A DNA stretch of 37,824 bases. Origin: a virus. Where the stretch lies: the IMG/VR virus record IMGVR_UViG_3300007960_000062, positions 1-37,824 of that record, one strand, 5' to 3'. The notes under the pieces were generated by a model. The model saw nothing but the letters and a program-made list of their open reading frames with translations. It was not told the DNA's origin and searched no databases. Below, piece after piece: positions 1 through 6,404 of this stretch (position 1 is its first letter; every line of letters begins with the position of its first letter). A program made the translations under genes and the position numbers.

Positions 1-1
1 A

Positions 2-199
2 GAGGATTATTTTGACGGCGGGAACGGGCTGGATAACTGCCGGGTGCTCTGCAAATCTTGCCATAGCGGGAAGACCAAGAAAAATGCGCCGGTCATCGCA
101 AAATCGCGCCGATTGCGTGATAAGAATGCCGGCATAAAAAAGCGCTCCAGCTTTCGTGGCTGGCGTAAGTTCAACGGCGATATAGTATGGAAGGATTAA
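2..199 (+). CDS. HNH endonuclease, C-terminal part (5' end outside window)
   Basis: The reading frame is open from the first bases and ends with TAA at 197-199, leaving 65 residues. Near the start it reads LDNCRVLCKSCHSGKTKK, which fits the second half of an HNH nuclease: the Asn and the final metal-binding His of the beta-beta-alpha fold, with a CxxCH zinc-type knuckle. The remainder is strongly basic, as expected for a DNA-binding tail. Free-standing HNH proteins in phages are usually homing endonucleases or packaging-associated nicking enzymes, and this fragment does not say which. It is read in the same direction as the early genes that follow, and the next start codon lies two bases after its stop. 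The first HNH histidine must lie left of the window, so activity cannot be judged. Confidence 0.75.
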   Translation, partial: EDYFDGGNGLDNCRVLCKSCHSGKTKKNAPVIAKSRRLRDKNAGIKKRSSFRGWRKFNGDIVWKD

Positions 200-201
200 A
201 C

Positions 202-501
202 ATGCTGCCGAAAATCAATTGGAAAAAAGTAACGATGCGCGAAGCGATCGCCATCAAGGCTAATGCCGAAGAGGTTATTGAAAAGCGGCGTGACGAAGAA
301 AAGGCGCGCATTCAGACCGAAGCGCGCAAAATGGCGGCCGAAGCTGGTTTCAAGCTGACTGACATATTTGATGTTGGCGCGACGCCAAAACGGCGCAAAA
401 TCAAACAGAAGCCGCGCATCTATCACCCGACAGACAAAACATTGTCATATGGCGGCTATGGTCCCAAGCCGAAATGGCTCCAGGAAATCGAAGCTGTGTA
501 G
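202..501 (+). CDS. Small basic phage protein, unknown function
   Basis: This 99-residue protein is hydrophilic and basic. Its N-terminal half is an Ala/Glu/Lys/Arg-rich helix, probably amphipathic or coiled-coil, and its C-terminal half is Pro/Tyr/Gly-rich, including the segment YGGYGPKPKWL. I do not recognise the family. The start at 202 is preferred over an in-frame ATG at 187 because GGAAGGA at 189-195 sits six bases before 202, and the upstream HNH gene ends at 199, giving a normal operon junction. The gene is followed within 12 bases by a bidirectional hairpin terminator, so it appears to be the last gene of the transcript entering from the left. Confidence 0.7.
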   Translation: MLPKINWKKVTMREAIAIKANAEEVIEKRRDEEKARIQTEARKMAAEAGFKLTDIFDVGATPKRRKIKQKPRIYHPTDKTLSYGGYGPKPKWLQEIEAV

Positions 502-512
502 AAAACGAGCTA

Positions 513-538
513 GGAGGCGCGTTTCGCAATGCGCCTCC
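513..538. terminator. Bidirectional hairpin terminator between convergent genes
   Basis: GGAGGCGC at 513-520 pairs perfectly with GCGCCTCC at 531-538. Three further inner pairs, one of them G-U, leave a TCGC loop. On the plus strand a T-run follows about nine bases after the stem. On the minus strand CGTTTTC follows a similar distance away. The hairpin lies exactly between the plus gene ending at 501 and the minus ORF ending at 541, as expected for a shared terminator. Confidence 0.6.
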
Positions 539-540
539 CT

Positions 541-756
541 CTAGGAATTTTTCTCATCGTCGAGTACCGGATGACCGGGCGGCGGTGTCCAGCCGAGCGA
601 AACAAGTTGTCGCGCAACTTCCATGTCGATCTTTCCGTTGATGCCGGTTACGAGCTTTTGCGTAAGTTGCATTCGAATGTCGTGCGGCGACGGCCCTTCG
701 GCCACCAGTAAATGCGAGGCGCCTTCGGTTCGTTCCGATATCTTGATGCTTGCCAC
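541..756 (-). CDS. Small phage protein, unknown function
   Basis: This 71-residue ORF starts with GTG at 756. It has a mixed alpha/beta-looking sequence ending in [14 protein letters not shown] recognise no family, although a C-terminal LGWTPP is common in small phage ORFans. Support comes from context. GAGGCCC lies just upstream of the GTG, matching the SD context of the neighbouring early genes, and a symmetric terminator hairpin (513-538) begins three bases after its stop. It is the only minus-strand gene among the plus-strand early genes, with its start only 11 bases from the divergent DUF2493 gene, so any promoter must overlap one of the two coding regions. The alternative is that this is a non-coding spacer. 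Confidence 0.55.
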   Translation of the reverse strand: MASIKISERTEGASHLLVAEGPSPHDIRMQLTQKLVTGINGKIDMEVARQLVSLGWTPPPGHPVLDDEKNS

Positions 757-767
757 TTGGGCCTCGT

Positions 768-1118
768 ATGAAGATCATCGTTTGCGGTGGACGGCACTAC
801 GCCAATGAGGGCAAGGTAAACGAGATGCTCGATAGCTTGCTGGCAGACGCTCATGGCATGAAGATTGCTCAGGGCGGCGCCAGTGGCGCAGATGAACTTG
901 CCCTTGATTGGGCGAAGGCAAATTGTGATCGTGTTGAGTGGGTCACGTTCAAAGCGGACTGGAAAACCCATGGCCGATCGGCTGGACCAAAGCGAAATCA
1001 GCAGATGCTGGAAACGTTCAAACCGGACATGGTTCTAGCATTTCCGGGCGGGCGCGGAACTGCCGACATGGTGCGTCGCGCGAAGCTCGCAGGCGTTCGA
1101 ACAATGGAAGTCAAATAA
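768..1118 (+). CDS. DUF2493 family protein (SLOG/Rossmann-like)
   Basis: The protein has 116 residues and begins [13 protein letters not shown], the strand and glycine-rich loop of the DUF2493 (YspA-type) family within the SLOG superfamily of nucleotide-binding Rossmann folds. The middle carries [15 protein letters not shown], the conserved GxxxGaD motif, and the C-terminal part has [18 protein letters not shown], the second glycine-rich motif. Length and both motifs match a complete single-domain protein. Such proteins are frequent in phage early regions. They are thought to bind nucleotides or nucleotide-derived ligands, but their role is not established. The ATG at 768 is chosen because the family begins at this strand; no good SD precedes it. 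It leads a plus-strand run of small accessory genes. Confidence 0.88.
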   Translation: MKIIVCGGRHYANEGKVNEMLDSLLADAHGMKIAQGGASGADELALDWAKANCDRVEWVTFKADWKTHGRSAGPKRNQQMLETFKPDMVLAFPGGRGTADMVRRAKLAGVRTMEVK

Positions 1119-1137
1119 AGGGAGCAAAGGCCCGACT

Positions 1138-1401
1138 ATGGCGACGACAAAGATTACCATTGGCGAACACACCTACATTGGCTTACCAAACGATCCCAAG
1201 TCGATGGCGCACGACATCGCTGATCTGTTTTCTACTTTTGATCACGAGCAGCAAGCCGACTTCTTCAACCAACTCGCGCGGCGCGTTTCGGAGTGGCCGG
1301 GACCAGCAGGGATGCAATGGCTGAGCGTATGTGACGGGCTATCTGGCGAAGCCAAGTATATGCTTGCCGATATTGCAGATCACGTGAACGCAAAAAGCTA
1401 A
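1138..1401 (+). CDS. Small acidic phage protein, unknown function
   Basis: This 87-residue acidic protein begins MATTKITIGEHTYIG, probably a short beta hairpin. It continues with helices containing DLFSTFDHEQQADFFNQLAR and WPGPAGMQW, and ends with a helix ILADHVN-like in character (YMLADIADHVNAKS). I do not recognise a named family. Similar small proteins that count or span about 90 residues are common in alphaproteobacterial prophage early regions. AAAGG at 1126-1130 lies seven bases before the ATG, and the spacing to the next gene is only 12 bases, so it is probably co-transcribed with its neighbours. There is no signal peptide or membrane segment. Confidence 0.7.
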   Translation: MATTKITIGEHTYIGLPNDPKSMAHDIADLFSTFDHEQQADFFNQLARRVSEWPGPAGMQWLSVCDGLSGEAKYMLADIADHVNAKS

Positions 1402-1413
1402 CAAAGGCCCGGC

Positions 1414-2001
1414 GTGATCGCTGCACTCTACATTGATCCAAAGGGATGTTATGCGGGGCTGCCGGATGTTGATGCTTGGTGCGAAGTGCGCGATGCAAGA
1501 AATTACGCAGGCCCGTGGCCTGTTGTAGCGCATCCACCGTGCCAGCGATGGGGCAACATGGCTGCGGTCAATTACAGCCGGTGGGGTGGGGATCACAACC
1601 GGCCAGGAAATGATGGCGGGTGTTTTGCTGCCGCACTTGCTGCCGTGCGAGAATGGGGTGGCGTTTTGGAGCACCCAGCTAATAGCCGAGCATTCGCCGC
1701 GCACGGCTTGCCGGAACCTGTATCAATGGGATGGCAACGAGTGTTTGATGGCGGATGGGTGTGTGAGGTTTGGCAATCTGCATATGGGCACAGAGCCAAC
1801 AAAGCGACGTGGCTTTACTACTCAGGAGACAGTCTTCCACCAGAGATGAAGTGGGACAGAATTGTTGGGACGCATCAGATAGGGTTTCACGATCAACGCG
1901 GAAAAAGTCGCAACAAACCGACACTTGGACGACGTGAGAGCATAGCCACGCCAATTGAGTTTCGAGACGCACTAATCAGCATGGCGCGATCGGCGCGCTA
2001 A
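1414..2001 (+). CDS. Phage protein with cytosine-methyltransferase-like PPC motif
   Basis: The 195-residue protein starts with GTG at 1414, six bases after AAAGG. Residues near 38-46 read VVAHPPCQRW, which resembles motif IV (PPC) of C5-cytosine DNA methyltransferases. Near residue 87 there is GGVLEHPANS, placed where the catalytic-partner ENV motif would be but reading EHP. The N-terminus YIDPKGCYAGLPDVDAWC could be a degenerate cofactor-binding region, but no clear FxGxG motif is visible. At 195 residues it is much shorter than a complete C5 methyltransferase. It belongs to a type of short phage protein often labelled DNA methyltransferase-like. Its activity is doubtful, and it may instead modify or recognise DNA differently. 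It sits among early genes with possible anti-restriction roles. Confidence 0.65.
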   Translation: MIAALYIDPKGCYAGLPDVDAWCEVRDARNYAGPWPVVAHPPCQRWGNMAAVNYSRWGGDHNRPGNDGGCFAAALAAVREWGGVLEHPANSRAFAAHGLPEPVSMGWQRVFDGGWVCEVWQSAYGHRANKATWLYYSGDSLPPEMKWDRIVGTHQIGFHDQRGKSRNKPTLGRRESIATPIEFRDALISMARSAR

Positions 2002-2018
2002 TTATTACAGAGGCCACC

Positions 2019-2222
2019 ATGAATACGAACACCCAGAAGAGACAGCCGAAAATGCGGCGCTGCTTTGCTTGCGGCGAAGAAATGGGCGCATATTTCGACT
2101 ATGACCGCCTAGATACTTGCGGCAAACCCGAGTGCGATCGCGAGGCCCGCGACGCCGCAAGACATGAACGTGAAGAGGCGCACGAACAGGCTGACCGCGA
2201 CCTGGGTTATTATCGCTGGTGA
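2019..2222 (+). CDS. Small zinc-ribbon-like protein
   Basis: This 67-residue protein has CFACGEEMGAYFDYDRLDTC followed by GKPECDREAR. The CxxC near residue 15 and a second Cys pair (DTCGKPEC) form a plausible four-cysteine zinc site. The C-terminal half is a highly charged helix rich in Arg, Glu and His. Small zinc proteins of this type in phage early regions may bind nucleic acid or host proteins, but no family can be named. The ATG at 2019 is preceded by AGAGGCC, another member of the AGGCC-type SD set. It follows the methyltransferase-like gene by 17 bases and is probably in the same operon. Confidence 0.72.
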   Translation: MNTNTQKRQPKMRRCFACGEEMGAYFDYDRLDTCGKPECDREARDAARHEREEAHEQADRDLGYYRW

Positions 2223-2242
2223 TTTGGAATTGGAGCCCCGCT

Positions 2243-2281
2243 ATGCGAGATGCCCAAGGGGATGATCTGAGCGACCGTTAA
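2243..2281 (+). pseudogene. Decayed duplicate of the DUF551 gene start (12-codon ORF)
   Basis: The stretch from 2221 repeats the leader and first codons of the gene at 2408. GATTTGGAATTGGAG-CCCCG-CTATGCGAGAT here corresponds to GATTTGGA...TTGGAGGCCCCGACGATGCGCGAT at 2376-2414. The copy still has an SD-like GGAG and an ATG at 2243 encoding MRDAQGDDLSDR before a stop at 2279. It therefore looks like a leftover of a tandem duplication or a recombination scar. The rest of the 185-base gap (2282-2375) has no credible ORF; it contains a small hairpin, CCGGGA/TCCCGG, at 2350-2366. Translation of the 12 codons is possible but unproven. Confidence 0.5.
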
Positions 2282-2407
2282 AGCGGAAGCAATAGGATCA
2301 ACCAGACCACCGGGACGGCGGGTGGCGATGGTCAGGCCAAGTACCACAGCCGGGATGAATTCCCGGTAGCCGTCAGATTTGGAAAATTGGAATTGGAGGC
2401 CCCGACG

Positions 2408-2635
2408 ATGCGCGATAGCCACTGGATAAAGGTTGCAGACACTTTGCCGGATTACGATCTGCAAGTGCTCGTCTACGTCCCTGGCGACCTCCCCGATATG
2501 GTGGTTGCTTATTATCGCGAAGGACCAGATGGGGCGTATTGGGACCACGCCGATGCGGCCCTGTCCGACATTACTGGAATAATGGAACCGGCGCCGACGC
2601 ATTGGCGTTTGAAACCGGCAACGCCACAGGATTAG
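2408..2635 (+). CDS. DUF551 domain protein
   Basis: The 75-residue protein starts at the ATG at 2408 after GGAGG at 2395-2399. It shows the usual DUF551 layout: an N-terminal WIKVADTLPD, then a strand VLVYVPGD, a central aromatic region (YYREGPDGAYWDH), and a C-terminal THWRLKP. The domain is widespread in phages and prophages. It is assumed to be a small ligand- or partner-binding fold, but no biochemical role is settled. An in-frame ATG at 2387 is rejected because it lies upstream of the strong SD. This is the last plus-strand early gene. Its stop is seven bases from the stop of the convergent lysis operon, with no obvious terminator between them. Confidence 0.85.
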   Translation: MRDSHWIKVADTLPDYDLQVLVYVPGDLPDMVVAYYREGPDGAYWDHADAALSDITGIMEPAPTHWRLKPATPQD

Positions 2636-2642
2636 AAAGGCC

Positions 2643-2732
2643 TTACAAGCTCCTTAGCACCTCTGCAAATATCTGCATCCCTGCGACCACCCCGCCAAGC
2701 CAGATCGCAAACCAAAACAGATGTTTGCTCAT
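2643..2732 (-). CDS. Tiny membrane protein (29 aa) ending the lysis operon
   Basis: The start ATG at 2732 overlaps the TGA of the preceding gene in an ATGA junction, the same coupling used by most genes in this block. The 29 residues begin MSKHLFWFAIWLGGVVAGM, a single transmembrane helix, followed by a short amphipathic tail. The size and context suggest a holin-like, antiholin-like or otherwise accessory lysis peptide, but no family match can be claimed. A weak SD (AAAGG) lies upstream. It is the last gene of the right-to-left late transcript before the convergent early region. Confidence 0.6.
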   Translation of the reverse strand: MSKHLFWFAIWLGGVVAGMQIFAEVLRSL

Positions 2733-2998
2733 ACCAGAGCCTTTATGATCGTGGCGATCAGCCCTCCGATCTCCTTCGGCGTCATGTTCGCTACGATTAC
2801 GACGGCCGGGGCGGCCAGGTAGGGCCATTTGCGAAAGAGCCCGTCCAATCTCTGCCTCCAGGTTTCCAGCCGGTCCAAGCGTGCTCCGTGCGATCGCAAC
2901 AGATCCTCGTGCTGCATTGTCGCCTGCTCTGTGAGGCGAATGCGATCCTCGTTGCGATCCACCCGCCGCAGAGCGTAGGTCAATGGGTCGAAGTTCAT
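2729..2998 (-). CDS. Small coiled-coil protein with C-terminal hydrophobic segment
   Basis: The 89-residue protein has a charged N-terminal helix with heptad character over roughly residues 10-50 (DRNEDRIRLTEQATMQHED and the segment after it). A hydrophobic stretch follows, about residues 60-88 (YLAAPAVVIVANMTPKEIGGLIATIIKAL). This layout resembles XhlA/holin-associated proteins, which have a helix followed by a C-terminal membrane anchor. The gene starts four bases after the stop of the neighbouring membrane protein gene and overlaps the next gene by ATGA, so it belongs to the lysis cluster. A direct role in membrane permeabilisation is inferred from context only. Confidence 0.65.
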   Translation of the reverse strand: MNFDPLTYALRRVDRNEDRIRLTEQATMQHEDLLRSHGARLDRLETWRQRLDGLFRKWPYLAAPAVVIVANMTPKEIGGLIATIIKALV

Positions 2999-3001
2999 GT
3001 C

Positions 3002-3406
3002 TCATGTCCGCCACTTTGCGTCTCCGTATCCTATCGCCCAAAGCGCGACGAGGCAGGCGAGACCGGCCGGCCACCACCAGCGCCCGGCGTATTTCGTGAA
3101 CAACGGCTGCATGATGAGCACATTTCCGATCACGATACCCACAAGGGCAACACTCGTGATGTGCCGGATGCTCTCAAGAGCCGTTTGGATTTCAACGTCC
3201 GTATTATGCCGCCAGCTGAGCCAGTAATAACACTGGTGCACAGCTAGGCTGAGCTTGACGATAACAGCGCCAAGCAAGCGGACCTTCATCTCCGGGACTG
3301 GCGTATGGTGCCGGTAATGCGCCAGCACAATTGCCGCGGCAAGCGCCACGGTCCAGACCATGAAGCGGAAAGCGGCCACGAAATCCAAGTCGCCGAATGC
3401 CATCAT
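3002..3406 (-). CDS. Multi-pass small membrane protein, holin candidate
   Basis: The 134-residue protein has about four hydrophobic segments: residues 8-30 (FVAAFRFMVWTVALAAAIVL), 43-62 (LLGAVIVKLSLAVHQCYYWL), 82-100 (ITSVALVGIVIGNVLIM) and 108-125 (RWWWPAGLACLVALWAIG). A basic C-terminus follows. Its start overlaps the o-spanin stop as ATGA. A polytopic protein of this size beside an endolysin and spanins is the best holin candidate in the cluster, but no sequence family is recognised and other small membrane proteins nearby could serve instead. The spanin genes lie upstream of it rather than downstream. Confidence 0.65.
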   Translation of the reverse strand: MMAFGDLDFVAAFRFMVWTVALAAAIVLAHYRHHTPVPEMKVRLLGAVIVKLSLAVHQCYYWLSWRHNTDVEIQTALESIRHITSVALVGIVIGNVLIMQPLFTKYAGRWWWPAGLACLVALWAIGYGDAKWRT

Positions 3407-3642
3407 GCCGCCTCGTTTTCCAAACGCTTGCAGCCATACACAATGCGTGCCTCATTATTGGCGAGTAATTGCGCCGCTGATTTTGCACTCAGCACGTCAC
3501 CCTTGCGCGGCTTGTAGACCGTCCATGCTTCGCACAGCTTCGCCGTCTCAATCAGTGTTGGCATATTCTGTGCGCAGCCGCTTCCAAGCAGTGTTAGGGC
3601 TGATATTGCGACGTATCTTGCGCACCTTCTTATCGCGCTCAT
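3403..3642 (-). CDS. Rz1: o-spanin outer-membrane lipoprotein (Rz1-like), overlapping the i-spanin gene
   Basis: The start ATG at 3642 is preceded by GAGGT. The 79-residue product has a basic N-terminus, a hydrophobic signal core and the lipobox LLGSGC near residues 17-22. This predicts signal peptidase II cleavage and lipid attachment to Cys22. The mature part, about 58 residues, is helical and charged. The gene begins inside the i-spanin gene in another reading frame and runs past its end, the overlapping Rz/Rz1 arrangement known from many phages. O-spanins sit in the outer membrane and pair with the i-spanin to fuse the two membranes after the wall is cut. A longer in-frame ORF exists upstream, but the lipobox position fixes this start. 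Confidence 0.82.
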   Translation of the reverse strand: MSAIRRCARYVAISALTLLGSGCAQNMPTLIETAKLCEAWTVYKPRKGDVLSAKSAAQLLANNEARIVYGCKRLENEAA

Positions 3643-3808
3643 GGGCGACCTCGTTCGATTTCTTGATGACCTTGGCGATTGCTTTCTTGCCGCCAATCGA
3701 ACGCTGATACATATTGTTGATGCCAAGCGCGGTGAGCGCAGCCAAGCCGACAGCCACCATGCGCCCCATGAATGAGCCTGTTACGGCCCGAAATAGTGCC
3801 CATATCAT
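3548..3808 (-). CDS. Rz: i-spanin (Rz-like) inner-membrane protein
   Basis: The 86-residue protein has one transmembrane helix at about residues 14-31 (MGRMVAVGLAALTALGI). A periplasmic domain rich in Lys, Arg and Glu follows (KKAIAKVIKKSNEVAHERDKK), likely a coiled coil. This matches the single-pass i-spanin architecture, though the periplasmic part is shorter than in lambda Rz. The start overlaps the endolysin stop in ATGA. The o-spanin gene begins inside it. The two proteins would form the spanin complex that completes lysis of a Gram-negative host. Assignment rests on architecture and gene overlap, not on sequence similarity. Confidence 0.75.
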   Translation of the reverse strand: MIWALFRAVTGSFMGRMVAVGLAALTALGINNMYQRSIGGKKAIAKVIKKSNEVAHERDKKVRKIRRNISPNTAWKRLRTEYANTD

Positions 3809-4710
3809 GTGTCACCTGAAGGCTGATAATTCCCGTTTTCGTAGCTCTCACGCTTCCAGTGCTTGATGGCTTCGCAAATCAGCCAACCGAACACGCAAGC
3901 GCCTATCACGACTGGTGCACTGTATGCCTTGACGAAGCCGGTAAACACGTCGAGATAGGTTTTTGTGGCTTGGATGTTCGAAATACTGACCGCCTCAACA
4001 ACGGACGTACTAACCGCACCGCCCGCCATCAGGCCGCCAAGGATGTTGGTCGATTTGTATTCGCGGGACTTCTTGGCCAGCGTCTTGTGCGTCGATTCAA
4101 CTGCAACCGCCATGCCCTCATCGAGCGTCGGCGCCGTGCCTCCCAGCGCCGCGATGTCAATCAAAGGCGTCGGATCAATCTTTCGGCCTGGCGAGACTTG
4201 GTAGTGGCCTGCAATGTCGATACCGGGATAGGCATCTCGGATCGACGCCACAACCTCATTGATCGCGGCGTGCTGTTCTGGCGTGTAGGGTAGCCAGATA
4301 TGCCCCCGGCCATGATGCGGCGTGTCCTTTGCCACCAAGCCGTCCCGCTCACCGAACCACTCGCGATAAAACGCCATCGCCTTCTTTGGCGTTCCCTTCA
4401 ATTCGCCTGGATCAACAAGCCCGATCGAGATCGAGAAGCTGTTGCACCACTGCCTGCCCTTCCAGCTTGACCGGCCAGCATGGTTCACACGGCGATTGAG
4501 CGGCGCCAACTGTACAATCTCACCGTCCCGCTCGATGATAATGTGATAGGCAACCTTTCGCGCGTTCTTCTTGCAGTAGTCAACTGCCGATCCCTTATCA
4601 ATCCGCGTGCCGGTGCCGTGCACAACGATGAGCGTCGGCTCGATGACATCGCCGATATGCGCCGTTTGATCATATCGGGCACCGTCGAGCTTGTGATCGG
4701 TGATGTTCAT
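3805..4710 (-). CDS. Endolysin, N-acetylmuramoyl-L-alanine amidase with C-terminal membrane domain
   Basis: The start ATG at 4710 overlaps the upstream stop (ATGA), giving 301 residues. Residues about 20-180 form an Ami_2/PGRP-like zinc amidase. IVVHGTGT contains the first zinc histidine (His31), NHAGRSSW the His77 region, and GHYQVSPGRKIDP the His169, Lys177 and Asp179 positions expected at the active site. It would cut the bond between muramic acid and the stem peptide. Residues about 222-242 and 263-281 are hydrophobic (NILGGLMAGGAVSTSVVEA and VVIGACVFGWLICEAI). The enzyme therefore appears membrane-tethered at its C-terminus, unlike a soluble lysozyme. There is no N-terminal signal peptide, so export or topology must depend on this C-terminal module or on the holin. 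It sits directly before the spanins. Confidence 0.88.
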   Translation of the reverse strand: MNITDHKLDGARYDQTAHIGDVIEPTLIVVHGTGTRIDKGSAVDYCKKNARKVAYHIIIERDGEIVQLAPLNRRVNHAGRSSWKGRQWCNSFSISIGLVDPGELKGTPKKAMAFYREWFGERDGLVAKDTPHHGRGHIWLPYTPEQHAAINEVVASIRDAYPGIDIAGHYQVSPGRKIDPTPLIDIAALGGTAPTLDEGMAVAVESTHKTLAKKSREYKSTNILGGLMAGGAVSTSVVEAVSISNIQATKTYLDVFTGFVKAYSAPVVIGACVFGWLICEAIKHWKRESYENGNYQPSGDT

Positions 4711-5750
4711 GCCGACGCCGCCCTTTGCTTCTGGCGCTCTCGCACGCGCGCCATAACGCGCTCCAGGGCCTCCATCGTCTCCTTCATGCCGTCCGGGTTT
4801 GTTGTCGCGCTGGCTGTTGCCTGGAACGTCTGCGCCGGACGGGGCGGTGCTGGCTCTGCATGAAGCGGCTGAGGCGCCGGCAACCATTCTCGGCTGGCGA
4901 ACGTGTTCTGATCCTCTTCAAGAGGCGCGCCACCGCGGAGCCAGCTTGAACCATACCCGAGGCCGCCAGAAAGAATGGTCAGACCACAACCGAGAACAAG
5001 CGTCATGACAAGGTAAACGAATTCCTGCACACTCTTATTCGGCGCCAAGTCCCAGTTCGCAATTTTTCCGATCTTGTTCGTGATCACATCGATAGGCGAC
5101 ACCTTGCCAGGCGTCTTCTTTGCTTCCGCTCTGACCGTGGCTATGTCCTTGCGGATCGTCGCAAGCTCAGAGTTCGCCTGCTCTACGGTCAAGGATACAG
5201 CCAGCTCATCGCGCTCCTTGCGCAATTCGTCATCGATGCCTTCACAAAGACGCCCGCACCCGCCTCGCTTGGACTCGCGTTCGCGCTTTGCTTCGAGGTC
5301 TGCAATGTTTTTCTTGATGCTGCGCGTGTCCCGCCAGACTTTCACATTCGAAGTCTTTTCAAGCAATGTCGCCTCTCGCCTTTCCAGCGAGGCCAGGCGT
5401 GAATGGACATCCTTCGAAACCTTATTGGCATGGTTCGCGTCAAGCCGCGATCCTTCTCGCATGGCAAACAAAGCGCCGGTATTCGACCCGGCATCCATGG
5501 CGCCGAACAGAACACCGCAGATCAAAAAGATGCGAAGCGGCACCTTCGCCTTACGTTGCTCGGCATAGCTGACAAGCAGGAAAAACAACGGCACAGCCGC
5601 AGAAATCAACGCGCCGCCGGCGGCATTGAAATATTGCGCAAAACGATCGTCGCCGCCCGTCACCCAGCCAAAATATGCCGTGAAACCCATTGATATGCCG
5701 GCCGCCGCAAACGCAGCCCGGCGCAGCCAATCAGACATTGAGGCACGCAT
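4707..5750 (-). CDS. Membrane protein with large coiled-coil domain, unknown function
   Basis: The 347-residue protein has three N-terminal membrane helices (about residues 13-31, 45-63 and 72-88). A long charged coiled-coil region follows (about 112-212) with a Cys-containing break (RGGCGRLCEG), then a fourth helix (about 244-262) and a Pro/Ala-rich tail ending in a basic helix. The even number of helices places both ends on the same side. A perfect GGAGG lies seven bases before the ATG. Its stop overlaps the endolysin start. I do not recognise the family. Candidates are a lysis regulator, a holin partner or a superinfection-exclusion protein. The coiled coil between the TM blocks would lie in one compartment. 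Confidence 0.75.
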   Translation of the reverse strand: MRASMSDWLRRAAFAAAGISMGFTAYFGWVTGGDDRFAQYFNAAGGALISAAVPLFFLLVSYAEQRKAKVPLRIFLICGVLFGAMDAGSNTGALFAMREGSRLDANHANKVSKDVHSRLASLERREATLLEKTSNVKVWRDTRSIKKNIADLEAKRERESKRGGCGRLCEGIDDELRKERDELAVSLTVEQANSELATIRKDIATVRAEAKKTPGKVSPIDVITNKIGKIANWDLAPNKSVQEFVYLVMTLVLGCGLTILSGGLGYGSSWLRGGAPLEEDQNTFASREWLPAPQPLHAEPAPPRPAQTFQATASATTNPDGMKETMEALERVMARVRERQKQRAASA

Positions 5751-5768
5751 TACACACCTCCTTTCGCG

Positions 5769-6353
5769 CTAACCCGCGCGTTGCTGTGCGAACTGTCCGA
5801 GCGATGTCGTCAGGTCCACCACGTCGCCGTCGATCTTGTTGGTGCGACGACGAACTTCGTTGATCTCATTCAAGAGCTGGTGGAACATGCGCATAGTGGT
5901 TGCCGTCAAATCAGCAACCTCATTGGCCAGTTCTGTTGAACCTTCTTCGGTCACGCTGATGCTTGTCGATTGGTCGCCCTCACTGACGACAACGGCAAAC
6001 CCTTCCTCAAGATCGGCAACAGCTTGCGCAAGCTCGGTGACTTTCTCAACCAGATCCCCGAACGCCTTCGGCACTGCCACAGCATCATTGTCGGCAATGC
6101 GTGGCTGTGTGCCTTCAAGCGCTTTGATGCGTGCCGACAAGCCATCAAAAGCACTGCCGAATGAAGCAAACGCCAGGCACTTTTCCTCAAGCGCTTTCAG
6201 CCGTTCATCAAGCTGGCGCAGTGCTTCCGCCACGTCATCGGGAAGCGCGAACTCCTTGACGGTGACCTCGCGCGATTCCGAGTGCCGGCGGTTGATCTGC
6301 TCGACAATCGCAGCCGTGCGATCGCTATGTCCTGTAGGCAACGTGTTCTGCAT
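5769..6353 (-). CDS. Coiled-coil phage protein, unknown function
   Basis: The start chosen is the ATG at 6353 (MQNTLPTG), which has AAAGGA seven bases upstream. A longer frame begins at 6446 but its first 31 residues look unlike the rest. The 194-residue product is acidic and almost entirely helical, with heptad-like stretches such as VAEALRQLDERLKALEEKC and LNEINEVRRRTNKIDGDV. This fits a trimeric or dimeric coiled-coil fibre or a cytoplasmic scaffold. It has no signal peptide or membrane helix. It lies between the tail-fibre partner gene and the lysis genes, and a plus-strand endonuclease gene is inserted just upstream. No family can be named. Confidence 0.72.
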   Translation of the reverse strand: MQNTLPTGHSDRTAAIVEQINRRHSESREVTVKEFALPDDVAEALRQLDERLKALEEKCLAFASFGSAFDGLSARIKALEGTQPRIADNDAVAVPKAFGDLVEKVTELAQAVADLEEGFAVVVSEGDQSTSISVTEEGSTELANEVADLTATTMRMFHQLLNEINEVRRRTNKIDGDVVDLTTSLGQFAQQRAG

Positions 6354-6404
6354 AACCAGTCCTTTTGATTTGACGCAGAACATCACGCAAAGGCATAATA
6401 CCGT

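Noticed and set aside
2210-2602. Minus-strand ORF of 130 codons over the DUF551 gene
   Set aside because: The opposite strand encodes a clear DUF551 protein with a strong SD; the minus frame shows no family features.
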